A DNA stretch of 64,000 nt, taken from NCBI GenBank assembly GCA_045118335.1, contig JBGUXY010000052.1:35683-99682 (forward strand), read 5' to 3'. The translations under genes were made by a program, and so were the position numbers. The notes below the pieces were generated by a model that did no database searches, was not told the origin of the DNA, and saw only the letters and a program-made list of their open reading frames with translations. This stretch comes from W1P20-047 sp045118335 (GTDB lineage: Bacteria; Actinomycetota; Coriobacteriia; Coriobacteriales; Eggerthellaceae). Shown here one piece after another: positions 35,167-43,400 of this stretch. Position 1 is the first letter of the stretch, and the number at the start of each line of letters is the position of its first letter.

Positions 35167-35203
35167 GCGGGGTTGCCGGTTTTCATGGCAACCCCGCCTT
35201 TTG
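35167..35203 (+). terminator. Terminator of rsfS
   Basis: Perfect 11-bp stem GCGGGGTTGCC/GGCAACCCCGC (35167-35177, 35187-35197) followed by CTTTTG on the plus strand, 57 bases past the stop. Confidence 0.9.
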
Positions 35204-35259
35204 CATGTAACAACTGGTTTCCGCGCCTTCGCAACTGCCCCACTTCAAGCCCGTGGGCT

Positions 35260-35850
35260 TCAGACTCTATAAAGTGCCGATTCTGTTACCACCATCTGGA
35301 CGCGTCGATCGTGTGGCTCGACCACCTCGACGCGACTGCAGAGCTGGCAGTTACGGCAAAGGCCCACCGCGGTAATGCGAACGGGATCCACACGCGAGAG
35401 GAACACATCGTAATAGCCGCCACCGTAGCCCAAGCGGCATCCCTGTGGGTCGAACATGAGGCCGGGGACAAGTGCTAGACCGTGCGAAATCATGTGTGGA
35501 TCGATTTCGTGTTCGGGATCATGCGCAGGTTCGTCAACGCCGAACGAACTCGTTACCAGACCATCGAGCGAGTCGATGCGGTACCATGCCATCTCGCGAA
35601 CTCCAGGAACGCATCGGGGCAGCAGCACCGCTTTACCGTCTTTCCACGCATGCTCGATGATGCCCCGCGTCTCCACTTCAGAACCAAACGCCTTATAGGC
35701 GAACAGGGTATTCGCCTGGGCGTATTCGGGAAGGGACAGCACACGATCGGCGATGCGCGAATCCATGCGCAAGCGCTCTTCCGCAGGAACGGCTGCACGA
35801 GTTTCCTTGCACCGCTTTCGCCACTGTACCTTTCCCATCATTTCAGCCAT
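35260..35850 (-). CDS. 5-formyltetrahydrofolate cyclo-ligase
   Basis: ATP-dependent conversion of 5-formyl-THF to 5,10-methenyl-THF. 196 residues from ATG 35850 (AAAGG upstream); a GTG at 35883 is possible. Family motifs: N-terminal WRKRCKETRAAV, TLFAYKAFGSEVET, and PGLMFDPQGCRLGYGGGYYD for ATP and folate binding. It follows the flavodiiron gene by 57 bases on the same strand and may be co-transcribed, though no functional link is known. Confidence 0.93.
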   Translation of the reverse strand: MAEMMGKVQWRKRCKETRAAVPAEERLRMDSRIADRVLSLPEYAQANTLFAYKAFGSEVETRGIIEHAWKDGKAVLLPRCVPGVREMAWYRIDSLDGLVTSSFGVDEPAHDPEHEIDPHMISHGLALVPGLMFDPQGCRLGYGGGYYDVFLSRVDPVRITAVGLCRNCQLCSRVEVVEPHDRRVQMVVTESALYRV

Positions 35851-35907
35851 GGTTGCAACCTTTGCATTGACCCACTCTGGCACACCGTTGCACAGGTTCC
35901 GCCCTCG

Positions 35908-37305
35908 CTAGATAGGGGCTCCCGTAGTGAAGTCGATATTGGGAAGCTCGGGGATGGAACGGCCATCCATCACGGGCTTGCGCGGGGGAACAGGGGGCTT
36001 GGATGCCACTGGCTCGCCAGGCACAGGCAACGACGCAGCAGCATGATGGGCTTTCGGAGAGGCACCCACATAAGCGTCCACCTCGGGAGGCTTGGGCTTC
36101 GGGGTGGCTCCAGACACGGAGTCGACAACTTTCGCAAGGTCGACCGCGATGCCGAGCAGCTGACAAGCCAGGACTTCTATCTGGGCGCGTGTGGATTCGC
36201 CGATGCCGCCCTTCACGGTAGGTACCATAGAGCAGAACTCGATATCGGCGCATTCCTCGAGCTTGGCGCGCATGTGCTTTGCCGCCTTCGGAGCCCACGT
36301 GCCGCCCTCCATCAGACCCACCATACGTTTCTGGAAGTTGTGTTCAACCAGATCGTCGAGGAAGTGGCGCATGGCCGGGAACACACCGTTGTTGTAGGTT
36401 GTGGTGGCAAATACCACGGTGCCGTAGCGGAAGCAGTCTTCCATGGCCTCGGCTACGTCATCGCGCGCGAGGTCGCTGATGGCCACCTTCGGGCAGCCCT
36501 TTTCCTCGAGCAACGCCGCCAGAAGCTCCACGGCTTCCTTCATGTGGCCGTACACCGACGTATAGCAGATGGCGATACCCGGGCTTTCCACGCCATAGCT
36601 TGACCAGGTGTTGTAGAGATCCAGGTAATAATCCAGGTTCTCTGAGAGTACGGGGCCGTGCAGTGGGCAGATGATGTGCACATCGTATCCAGCTACTTTC
36701 GCAAGTGCATCCTGCACCTGCTTGCCAAATGTTCCCACGATGCCGAAGTAGTAGCGGCGTGCCTCGCAAGCCCATTCCTCGTCGACGTCGAGCGCGCCGA
36801 ACTTGCCGAACGCGTCGGCGCTGAACAGCACCTTGTCCGCGCTGTCATAACTGAAGTGAACTTCGGGCCAGTGCACCATGCGCGCGCCGATGAATGTGAG
36901 CTCGTGACGGCCAAGGGAAAGGGTGCTGCCCTCGCCTACCACCTCGCGGCTCGGGGCGAAATCGCGGCCGAAGTAGTTCTCCATCATCTTGAAGGCGTTC
37001 TTGGAGGAAACGACCGTCGCCTGCGGGTAGCGCTCCAGAAACGCTGCGATGCTGGCTGAATGGTCAGGCTCCATGTGGTGCACCACCAGGTACGCCGGTT
37101 CGCGCCCGGCAAGCGCGGCTTCCACGTTTGCGAGCCATTCGTCTGTGAAGTTGCGGTCGATGGTGTCCATGACGGCCGGACGCTCGTCCAGGACGACGTA
37201 GGAGTTGTACGCCATGCCGTTTTCACGCACGTCGTACTGGCCTTCGAACAGGTCGATGTCGTGGTCGTTGCATCCTACATAGATGATGTCGTCGGTGATG
37301 TACAT
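35908..37305 (-). CDS. fprA: FprA-type flavodiiron protein (O2/NO reductase)
   Basis: Cytoplasmic flavodiiron enzyme that reduces O2 to water or NO to N2O, protecting anaerobes. 465 residues. Metallo-beta-lactamase domain with diiron ligands HHMEPDHS near 76-83, WPEVHFSYD, LFSADAFG and CPLHGPVLS; then a flavodoxin domain from about 248 with FMN loop YTSVYGHMKEAVE and TTTYNNGVFPAM. The final 70 residues are a Pro/Lys/Ala-rich tail with no rubredoxin or flavin-reductase domain. An external electron donor is needed; none is adjacent. Confidence 0.94.
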   Translation of the reverse strand: MYITDDIIYVGCNDHDIDLFEGQYDVRENGMAYNSYVVLDERPAVMDTIDRNFTDEWLANVEAALAGREPAYLVVHHMEPDHSASIAAFLERYPQATVVSSKNAFKMMENYFGRDFAPSREVVGEGSTLSLGRHELTFIGARMVHWPEVHFSYDSADKVLFSADAFGKFGALDVDEEWACEARRYYFGIVGTFGKQVQDALAKVAGYDVHIICPLHGPVLSENLDYYLDLYNTWSSYGVESPGIAICYTSVYGHMKEAVELLAALLEEKGCPKVAISDLARDDVAEAMEDCFRYGTVVFATTTYNNGVFPAMRHFLDDLVEHNFQKRMVGLMEGGTWAPKAAKHMRAKLEECADIEFCSMVPTVKGGIGESTRAQIEVLACQLLGIAVDLAKVVDSVSGATPKPKPPEVDAYVGASPKAHHAAASLPVPGEPVASKPPVPPRKPVMDGRSIPELPNIDFTTGAPI

Positions 37306-37655
37306 GCGGTCTCCTTACCGATTGGCGCCGCGCGCTTGCTTCCCTAAACTGGTGCAAAAGTATAGCGCAGCCGCCCATAGCACCTTCTGCTGCGCACGAA
37401 TACCCCATGTGCACGCGTGATCTGCGGTCGCACCATTTTTCAAGCCTGATATGCGATGCAGGCGTAATCTCGTTTCGCCTGCACCTGGCATCCGACGCAG
37501 GCATGCAGCCCAATCTTGCAAGACTTCTCCGCATTGCATCGCATTTCGAGAATGGACCCGCCGATATGCGACAATGTAGGCACCTTACAGACGGCTGGCA
37601 AACGTGGAATGAACCAAGCGGCATTCGGGATGCTGCACCGTGACAGGGAGTAAGC
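37306..37655. other. Intergenic region between divergent genes
   Basis: 350 bases between divergent fprA and the NapH-like gene. It should contain both promoters. No coding region, known operator or riboswitch was recognised. Confidence 0.5.
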
Positions 37656-38477
37656 ATGAAGAAGTTCGCACCGAGCATCATGATGCTCGCGCTGTTCGCA
37701 GGCATCGGCATCGCACTGTGGCAGGCACTGGACAACCCGTTCTACTTGTTGAACTTCGGATACATCGGCGGGTGCATCGCGGTGGGGCTGGCGCTCTACG
37801 CATGCAAGTGGCCGCACGCTCGCCGGTTCGTGCAGTTCGCCGTGGGCTGCTACATGCTCTTCTACGTGGGCTTCGCCCAGGGCGAGAACATGCAGATCGA
37901 GGGCTTCTGGTACTACCTGTTCCTGGGCGTGTTCGAAGGCGCTACAATCCACTACCTGGTGGCGAAAATAGCGGGTCCGGCGCTGTTCGGGCGCGGCTGG
38001 TGCGGTTACGCGTGCTGGACGGCGATGGTGCTCGACCTGCTGCCGTGGCGTCGCTCGCCCGGGCGCAAGGCGGGGCTTGGATGGATACGCTATGCTCTGC
38101 TGGCGGGTTCGCTGCTGTTCGTGGGTGCCACCATGGTTTCAGGCGTGGCAAGCGAGCGGCTCTATTTCGTGGCGTTCATCGTGGGCAACGTGGCGTACTA
38201 CGCCGTGGGCATCGCGCTAGCGGCGGCGCTGCGCGACAACCGCGCGTTCTGCAAGTACATCTGCCCCGTGGGCGTGCTCATGAAGCCCGCCGCGCACGTG
38301 AGCTTGGCACGGGTGAAATGCGACGCGAGCCTGTGCATCGACTGCGGGAAATGCCGGCGCGCCTGCCCCATGGACATCGACCCGACGCTCCCCTTCCGCG
38401 AGCGCCCGCTGGCCACCGAGTGCATCCTGTGCACCGACTGCGTGAACGTCTGCCCGAAAGGCGCGCTGAAGCTATAG
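37656..38477 (+). CDS. NapH-like membrane ferredoxin
   Basis: 273 residues with about five to six membrane helices and a C-terminal cytoplasmic pair of [4Fe-4S] motifs, CIDCGKCRRACPMDI and CILCTDCVNVCPKGA. Typical NapH/NosR features are the paired Cys-Pro motifs GRGWCGYACW and FCKYICPVGVLM. Such proteins take electrons from menaquinol or feed them to periplasmic reductases. ATG 37656 behind AGGGAG. No reductase gene adjoins; it is divergent from fprA, so a shared respiratory or stress role is possible only by position. Confidence 0.88.
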   Translation: MKKFAPSIMMLALFAGIGIALWQALDNPFYLLNFGYIGGCIAVGLALYACKWPHARRFVQFAVGCYMLFYVGFAQGENMQIEGFWYYLFLGVFEGATIHYLVAKIAGPALFGRGWCGYACWTAMVLDLLPWRRSPGRKAGLGWIRYALLAGSLLFVGATMVSGVASERLYFVAFIVGNVAYYAVGIALAAALRDNRAFCKYICPVGVLMKPAAHVSLARVKCDASLCIDCGKCRRACPMDIDPTLPFRERPLATECILCTDCVNVCPKGALKL

Positions 38478-38507
38478 CAATGAGTCGGGTACCTGGTCAC
38501 GACTCAT
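38476..38507. terminator. Hairpin after the NapH-like gene
   Basis: Perfect 10-bp stem CAATGAGTCG (38476-38485) / CGACTCATTG (38498-38507), overlapping the stop codon region of the preceding gene. Member of the GAGTC hairpin set. Confidence 0.65.
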
Positions 38508-38614
38508 TGTGCGCAATTAAATTGGAGTATAGGCACAATGCGAAATGCTGCATCGTCGCGGTAGACGCTGCTCACAGCATGTCCGACCACGAATACGCCG
38601 TCGCCCGCCAAGCG

Positions 38615-38645
38615 GAGTGAGTCGGCGTAGCCGACCCGCTCACTC
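38615..38645. terminator. Hairpin at the end of the CoiA-like gene
   Basis: GAGTGAG/CTCACTC outer stem with TCGGC/GCCGA inner stem (38615-38645), overlapping the stop region of the minus-strand gene that ends at 38640. Another GAGTCA-type palindrome. Confidence 0.6.
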
Positions 38646-39737
38646 CAGGCCGACACCGTTTTGCCAGGCGGTGCAGCCGATGGTGTAGTATCGCTGCCCC
38701 TCGAAGAAGATGCACTTGTTGGGAGAGTTCACGTTGGCGCCGCAATCGGCGACGACGTCGGCCCGACCCCAGAGTGGGCAGTCATCAATGTAGTAGTTCG
38801 ACCCGTAACGCACCTTCAGCAGCGCCTCGACGCCCTCGTCCTCGAAAGCGCGGCGCTCTGCCTCGATGGCCTCCTCGCGATCACGCTCGCGACGGCGGGC
38901 TTCTTCAGCACGGGCTTGCTCCGCTTCGCGGCGGTACTGCTCCCGCCGACGTTCCTCTTCGCGCATGGCTGCCATCACCTGCTCGTTGATCTTGCGGCGC
39001 CAGCGCTCATGTGCATTCCGCTCGCCTTCTTCGCAGGCTGGATGGACGAGCCAGCGCATTACGTTGGTGGGAATCGCAAGGGCGCCCACATCCCATATGG
39101 CGTCATCGGCGTCCTCGCCTCTCAGCAGAACTTCACGCAGGTAGTCGGGGTCCTGCACGCTCATGAAGAACTCCCCGCGGCTGAAATGACGGCCCTCGGC
39201 ATCGCGCATCCCGGAATAAGCTTGCCGCAAGTCGAGCCCGAGCACCTTTTCGCCCCTACCGCGATACGCATCGAGCACGCTTTCGGCCATGGGCTTCGCC
39301 AGAACCACCACAAACGTGAACTGGCTTTCTGCACCCTCTTCGTCGGTGCAGGTCAGGCGCAATCCCGGCACCTGACGGCCGCTGATGTCCAGGCGCTCCA
39401 CGCTCTGCAAGCTCAGCCAGCCACCAGGGCGGTATACCCTCCAGCAATCATCGCAGAAGTCCAGGTAGCCGGCAGGCTCGACATGCATGCGCCCTTCATC
39501 GAGCAGAATCTGGTGCACGAGCATGACGACTGCCGTCTCGGCAGCCCGCTGGCATCCGCCCTGCTTGTGAGCGAAATGGTGAACAAGCAGATCGCCGCCG
39601 TTTTTCGCCACGAGCGGCTGACGGCACGAAGGGCAGGAGCAGCCACAAGTCACACCGTTGGCGACGGAATCGACGTGCACGAGGGCGCCGGACGCATCGA
39701 TTGCGTAGATGAGCGGGTCGGATTCCCAATATGACAT
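38640..39737 (-). CDS. CoiA-like competence/nuclease-related protein
   Basis: 365 residues. The N-terminus fits the CoiA family: GVTCGCSCPSCRQPLVAKNG with a zinc-type CxCxxC set, then VHHFAHKQGGCQRAAETAVV. The middle carries the predicted nuclease-like domain. Residues about 255-310 form a long charged coiled coil (RRKINEQVMAAMREEERRRE and on), and the C-terminus has Cys-rich CPLWGRADVVADCGANVNSP. Not in a competence operon. The DEDD exonuclease gene starts upstream on the same strand, 46 bases away. Confidence 0.72.
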   Translation of the reverse strand: MSYWESDPLIYAIDASGALVHVDSVANGVTCGCSCPSCRQPLVAKNGGDLLVHHFAHKQGGCQRAAETAVVMLVHQILLDEGRMHVEPAGYLDFCDDCWRVYRPGGWLSLQSVERLDISGRQVPGLRLTCTDEEGAESQFTFVVVLAKPMAESVLDAYRGRGEKVLGLDLRQAYSGMRDAEGRHFSRGEFFMSVQDPDYLREVLLRGEDADDAIWDVGALAIPTNVMRWLVHPACEEGERNAHERWRRKINEQVMAAMREEERRREQYRREAEQARAEEARRRERDREEAIEAERRAFEDEGVEALLKVRYGSNYYIDDCPLWGRADVVADCGANVNSPNKCIFFEGQRYYTIGCTAWQNGVGLE

Positions 39738-39783
39738 GACGCTCCTTCCAAACGGTCGATGACGAATGCGTGCGCCTGCCAGA

Positions 39784-40485
39784 CTAGGCGCATGCGGGCA
39801 TCATGGAGGCGCGAAGCTGCGCCAAGGCATCGCACCTGCTGCCCAAGCTCGCCATAAGGGGCTGCGTTGCGGAATCGTAGACGACGATGACGTGGTCGAG
39901 AGCCGACCGATGCGCGCGGTATTCGCCCGAGATAATCAGGAGCAGCAGCCGAGCGGTTACTTCCGCGTCGTAGAGCGCGCGGTGCGCTGACCCCTGGTCG
40001 ACGGCGACACCGTACCAATCTGCCGCTTCGCGCAGCGCCATGTGCTTCTTGTTCCCCACACCCAGAACACGCGGGAAGACACGCTGAAGGTCGAGCCAAC
40101 GCGCCAGTTGCGCGGGCACCTTCAGGCCCTTCGCCTTGCACTCGCGACGGATCTGGTTGCGGTCGCTGTCGCTCCAGGCCACCATGCGCGTGTGACCTTC
40201 GCCAATCCAAGCAGCGAGGCGCTCGAGCGCCACTTCCAGCGGGTCGGCATCGTGCACGTCGGCCATGCCGATACCCGTGAGGTCGCGAATGTGGTCGGGG
40301 ATCTGCCATGAGAACTGCGGTTTCACGAAGCAGCTGAAAGAATCTGCCACCCTTCCCTGCGCATCGATGCGCACCGCCCCGATCTCGATGATCTCGGCAG
40401 CAATGCCGCACCTCCGCAGCTTCTTCGGCACCGGGGTGAATTCCAGGTCGATGACGATTTGCTGGTCGTAAACCTTGTTCTGCAT
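39784..40485 (-). CDS. DEDDh-family 3'-5' exonuclease
   Basis: 233 residues from ATG 40485, with AAGGGGAG upstream; the longer frame from 40578 is not family-like. Exo I motif VIDLEFTP with Asp-x-Glu and EIGAVRID, Exo II around DLTGIGMADVHDADP, Exo III GSAHRALYDAEVTARLL with the His of the DEDDh group. Similar to KapD/Eri-1-like and DnaQ-like single-domain exonucleases that trim RNA or DNA ends. Possibly co-transcribed with the CoiA-like gene. Confidence 0.88.
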   Translation of the reverse strand: MQNKVYDQQIVIDLEFTPVPKKLRRCGIAAEIIEIGAVRIDAQGRVADSFSCFVKPQFSWQIPDHIRDLTGIGMADVHDADPLEVALERLAAWIGEGHTRMVAWSDSDRNQIRRECKAKGLKVPAQLARWLDLQRVFPRVLGVGNKKHMALREAADWYGVAVDQGSAHRALYDAEVTARLLLLIISGEYRAHRSALDHVIVVYDSATQPLMASLGSRCDALAQLRASMMPACA

Positions 40486-40794
40486 GAGCTCCCCTTCGCT
40501 CGGCTGGTAGCACTCGTGCCACATGATATGAACAGAATATCTTATGCAGAATCTTCGCGAGTACCATGAACAGGACATGGCTCAGCAAAGCGTTCGCGTC
40601 TGCGAACCCCGTTTGACGGAAATGCAGATACGGTGTGGCTGGGGAAATCTTGCGCCCCATGACATCAGTGATCGAAATTACCCCATCTTGCAAGCGGATG
40701 AGAACAAGAGGGAAACAGTGCCGACACTCGTTCCTTCAGACGAATCAGACACGTCTTGTTTATCCATGAACGATCGGAATGCAATCTGTTGAGG
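40486..40794. other. Intergenic region
   Basis: 309 bases between the exonuclease start and the yqeK stop. A plus-strand frame of 82 codons exists but has no ribosome site or recognisable sequence. The exonuclease promoter is expected here. Confidence 0.45.
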
Positions 40795-41439
40795 TCAGCG
40801 CGTCGCAATACCAGACCACTGCGCGTGTTGCACGATGAGCGCGTTGTAGATCTCGTCGGTACCGGGAAACATGCGGCGATCGCCCTCGAGCAGGTAGCGC
40901 AGCGTGAACTTGAACGCCTGGTAGTAGAGCTCCTGCAGCGGCACTTCGCCCACGAGCGCGCGTAACTCGTCCAAACCTGAATTCGGACCGTAATCGCGAC
41001 CAGGCTCGATGATGTCAGCCGTGTATATGATGCAGTCGAGAGGCGTCATGTCGGCCGCACCGCAGGTGTGCCGCGCGATGGCCTGGAAGGTGTCCGCTCC
41101 CCATTCGGGGAATTCGCGAGAAAGCGCCAGCGCCGCTGTGGGACCATGCAGCAACCAGGGCATCTCATCGATGATGGTGGGGTCAGCATCAAGCTCAAGG
41201 TCGATTGCCCGCTGTCGGGCACCTTCGTAGTCGTAGCACTTGTCCCAATCATGCACCAAACCCGCCATGCGCGCCTGCTTTGGATCGAGCCCGTAGACCT
41301 TCGCCATCCGTTTAGCCGTCTTTGCCACCCCCACGGAATGCCGGTAACGCTTCGGCTTCACACGTTGCTTCAAGCGCTGCTTCATATCCTGATAACAGGA
41401 TTTGTCAAAAGGATCGATTGGCGTGACGTTATCGACCAT
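40795..41439 (-). CDS. yqeK: YqeK-type HD phosphohydrolase (Ap4A hydrolase family)
   Basis: 214 residues with an HD domain: RYRHSVGVAKTAKRMA, then GLVHDWDKCYDYEGA (the HD pair), and later IARHTCGAADMTPLDCIIYT with further His/Asp ligands. The family hydrolyses symmetrical dinucleoside tetraphosphates. It follows nadD on the same strand after 76 bases, the usual nadD-yqeK order. ATG 41439. Confidence 0.92.
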   Translation of the reverse strand: MVDNVTPIDPFDKSCYQDMKQRLKQRVKPKRYRHSVGVAKTAKRMAKVYGLDPKQARMAGLVHDWDKCYDYEGARQRAIDLELDADPTIIDEMPWLLHGPTAALALSREFPEWGADTFQAIARHTCGAADMTPLDCIIYTADIIEPGRDYGPNSGLDELRALVGEVPLQELYYQAFKFTLRYLLEGDRRMFPGTDEIYNALIVQHAQWSGIATR

Positions 41440-41480
41440 GATTGTTTGCTCCTACTCGATGGGCTTCCTCAAAACCCGGA

Positions 41481-41510
41481 TGAGTCAGCTGCCCGTAGTC
41501 GTTTGACTCA
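41481..41510. terminator. Weak hairpin between nadD and yqeK
   Basis: TGAGTCA (41481-41487) and TGACTCA (41504-41510) pair perfectly with a 16-base loop just past the nadD stop. Belongs to the recurring GAGTCA palindromes; it may attenuate read-through into yqeK. Confidence 0.4.
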
Positions 41511-41515
41511 CTGGC

Positions 41516-42259
41516 TCATTCGGGAGGAAGATACAAGCCGCTGTTGGTTATGTAGTTGTATACGCCCATGGGCACCAGGTAGCGAATGGGCTTGCGATCT
41601 ACCACGAACTGGCGAAGCATGCTCGAGGAGATGGACAACGCTGGAATCTCGAGATAATGGATGTCGAAGCGCGTGAGACGAGCCATCTCGTCTTTGAATG
41701 CCTGCGTTATCTCGCTGCCAGGACGGGTGACCGCAACTAGATGAGCCAAATCGGCAATGGCTTCCGAATCGCGCCATTTCAGGATGCTCAGCACGGCGTC
41801 GGCACCCGTTATGAAGTAAAGCTCGACGTTGCTGGGGTAGAAAGCGCGCAACTGGCGCAGCGTGTCCACTGTATAGGTATTGCCACCGCGATCGACCTCG
41901 ATCGAACTCACCCCGAAACCAGGGTTGTCTGCGCAGGCCAGATGACACAGCAGCAAGCGCGTCTGCGCAGAAGTCACCTGCCGATCGCGTTTGAACACGG
42001 GGTTGCCGGTAGGAATGAAGACCACGCCATCAAGCCCCAGGGCCGAACGCACCTGCTCGGCGCAGGAGAGATGCCCGATATGGATGGGATCGAACGTGCC
42101 GCCCATGAGTCCCAACCTATACGTGCGGGATGGGTCCTTGCGGCCAAATCCGTCGAATTGGGGGCACACGCTCTCGGGAGTACGGATGTTATACCGCAAC
42201 AGCGCAGTATCCGCATTCTCCTTCGCCATCGACTTGTCCTTTGACTTCCCCTTCGCCAT
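41516..42259 (-). CDS. nadD: Nicotinate-nucleotide adenylyltransferase
   Basis: Makes nicotinate adenine dinucleotide in NAD synthesis. 247 residues, about 47 more than usual at the N-terminus: a Lys/Ser-rich start and a linker precede the nucleotidyltransferase motif GLMGGTFDPIHIGHL. The C-terminal signature is SISSSMLRQFV. ATG 42259 overlaps the proB stop (TAATG), so it is translationally coupled to proB; the extension is therefore probably genuine. Confidence 0.94.
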   Translation of the reverse strand: MAKGKSKDKSMAKENADTALLRYNIRTPESVCPQFDGFGRKDPSRTYRLGLMGGTFDPIHIGHLSCAEQVRSALGLDGVVFIPTGNPVFKRDRQVTSAQTRLLLCHLACADNPGFGVSSIEVDRGGNTYTVDTLRQLRAFYPSNVELYFITGADAVLSILKWRDSEAIADLAHLVAVTRPGSEITQAFKDEMARLTRFDIHYLEIPALSISSSMLRQFVVDRKPIRYLVPMGVYNYITNSGLYLPPE

Positions 42260-43383
42260 TACTCGAACACCACAAGCTCATCGCGGTGGATGATCGGCCG
42301 ATCGGCCATCGAGGCAAGCAGACGGTTACGACGCATCTGCTCTGTGGAATACCCCCGTGCCAAGTCGATCTCGTCAGCAGAAGCATTCACCTTGCCGCGC
42401 GCGAACAGATGTCCCGTCAAATCGCGGATATCCACGATGTCATTGGCCTCGAATTGACCTTTGACCTGTGATACGCCTACGCATAGCAACGACTTGCCAC
42501 GTTGCAGCAGCGCTGCCTTCGCACCATCATCGACAACCAGCGTTCCCTTCGCCGAATCACCCAGGGCAATCCAGAGCTTGTAGTTCGTGATTTCGTGCGG
42601 TTTCGCGTTTGCCGCGAAGAGCGTTCCCACAGACTCGCCATTCACGATGCGTACGAGCGCATTGGGTTCATGCCCCTCGCACACGGTCAGCGGAATGCCT
42701 GCCACCATGAGCGTGCGGGCAGCGCGGATTTTCGTAATCATGCCGCCACTGCCCACCTTCGAGCCCACGCCGCCCGCCACAGACATCACTTCCTCGGTGA
42801 TGCGATCGACCCGCTCAATCAGCTTGGCGTTCGGATCCTTTGCAGGATTGGCGCTATAGAGGCCGTGAACGTCGCTGAAGATCACGCAGCGGCGAGCCTT
42901 GATCAAGCAAGCCACCACGGCAGATAGCGTATCGTTGTCGCCGAATTTGATCTCTTCGACAGACGTGGTGTCGTTTTCGTTCACGACGGGAATCACGTTG
43001 TAGTCCACCAGGCGCTCCAAGGCATCGCGCGCGTGTAGATACGCATGGCGACTTGCCGTATCATGCCTGGTCAGCAGGACTACCGATGTGGTGATTCCGA
43101 ACTCGGCGAACACTTCGGCATAGGCGGCCGTCAGCACGCCTTCGCCAACCGAGGCAACCGCCTGCAAGCTCGGCACGTCCTTCGGGCGCACCTCCATGCC
43201 GAGCGCCTTGAGCCCCACGGCTATGGCGCCTGACGACACGATGATGGGCTTCCAGCCCATGCTACGCAGCTCTTCCATCTGGGCTGCGAGTTTCCATAGG
43301 TAACCGCGGTCAAGCCGTCCCGCCGAATCTATGAGCGTGGACGAACCGATCTTCACGACGATGATGTTGTTGGATTCCGCCAT
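42259..43383 (-). CDS. proB: Glutamate 5-kinase
   Basis: First step of proline synthesis, ATP + glutamate to glutamyl-5-phosphate. 374 residues from ATG 43383; a GTG at 43401, overlapping the obg stop, is an alternative start. Amino acid kinase domain with VVKIGSSTL, IIVSSGAIAVG, NENDTTSVEEIKFGDNDTLS and GGMITKIRAA, then a C-terminal PUA domain (KGTLVVDDGAKAALLQRGKS). proA is not in the window. Tight obg-proB-nadD packing indicates one operon. Confidence 0.95.
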   Translation of the reverse strand: MAESNNIIVVKIGSSTLIDSAGRLDRGYLWKLAAQMEELRSMGWKPIIVSSGAIAVGLKALGMEVRPKDVPSLQAVASVGEGVLTAAYAEVFAEFGITTSVVLLTRHDTASRHAYLHARDALERLVDYNVIPVVNENDTTSVEEIKFGDNDTLSAVVACLIKARRCVIFSDVHGLYSANPAKDPNAKLIERVDRITEEVMSVAGGVGSKVGSGGMITKIRAARTLMVAGIPLTVCEGHEPNALVRIVNGESVGTLFAANAKPHEITNYKLWIALGDSAKGTLVVDDGAKAALLQRGKSLLCVGVSQVKGQFEANDIVDIRDLTGHLFARGKVNASADEIDLARGYSTEQMRRNRLLASMADRPIIHRDELVVFE

Positions 43384-43400
43384 AGTGCTATTCCTATCCA

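Noticed and set aside
38661..39734. 357-codon plus-strand frame opposite the CoiA-like gene
   Set aside because: Shadow frame; CoiA-type motifs and coiled coil are on the minus strand.
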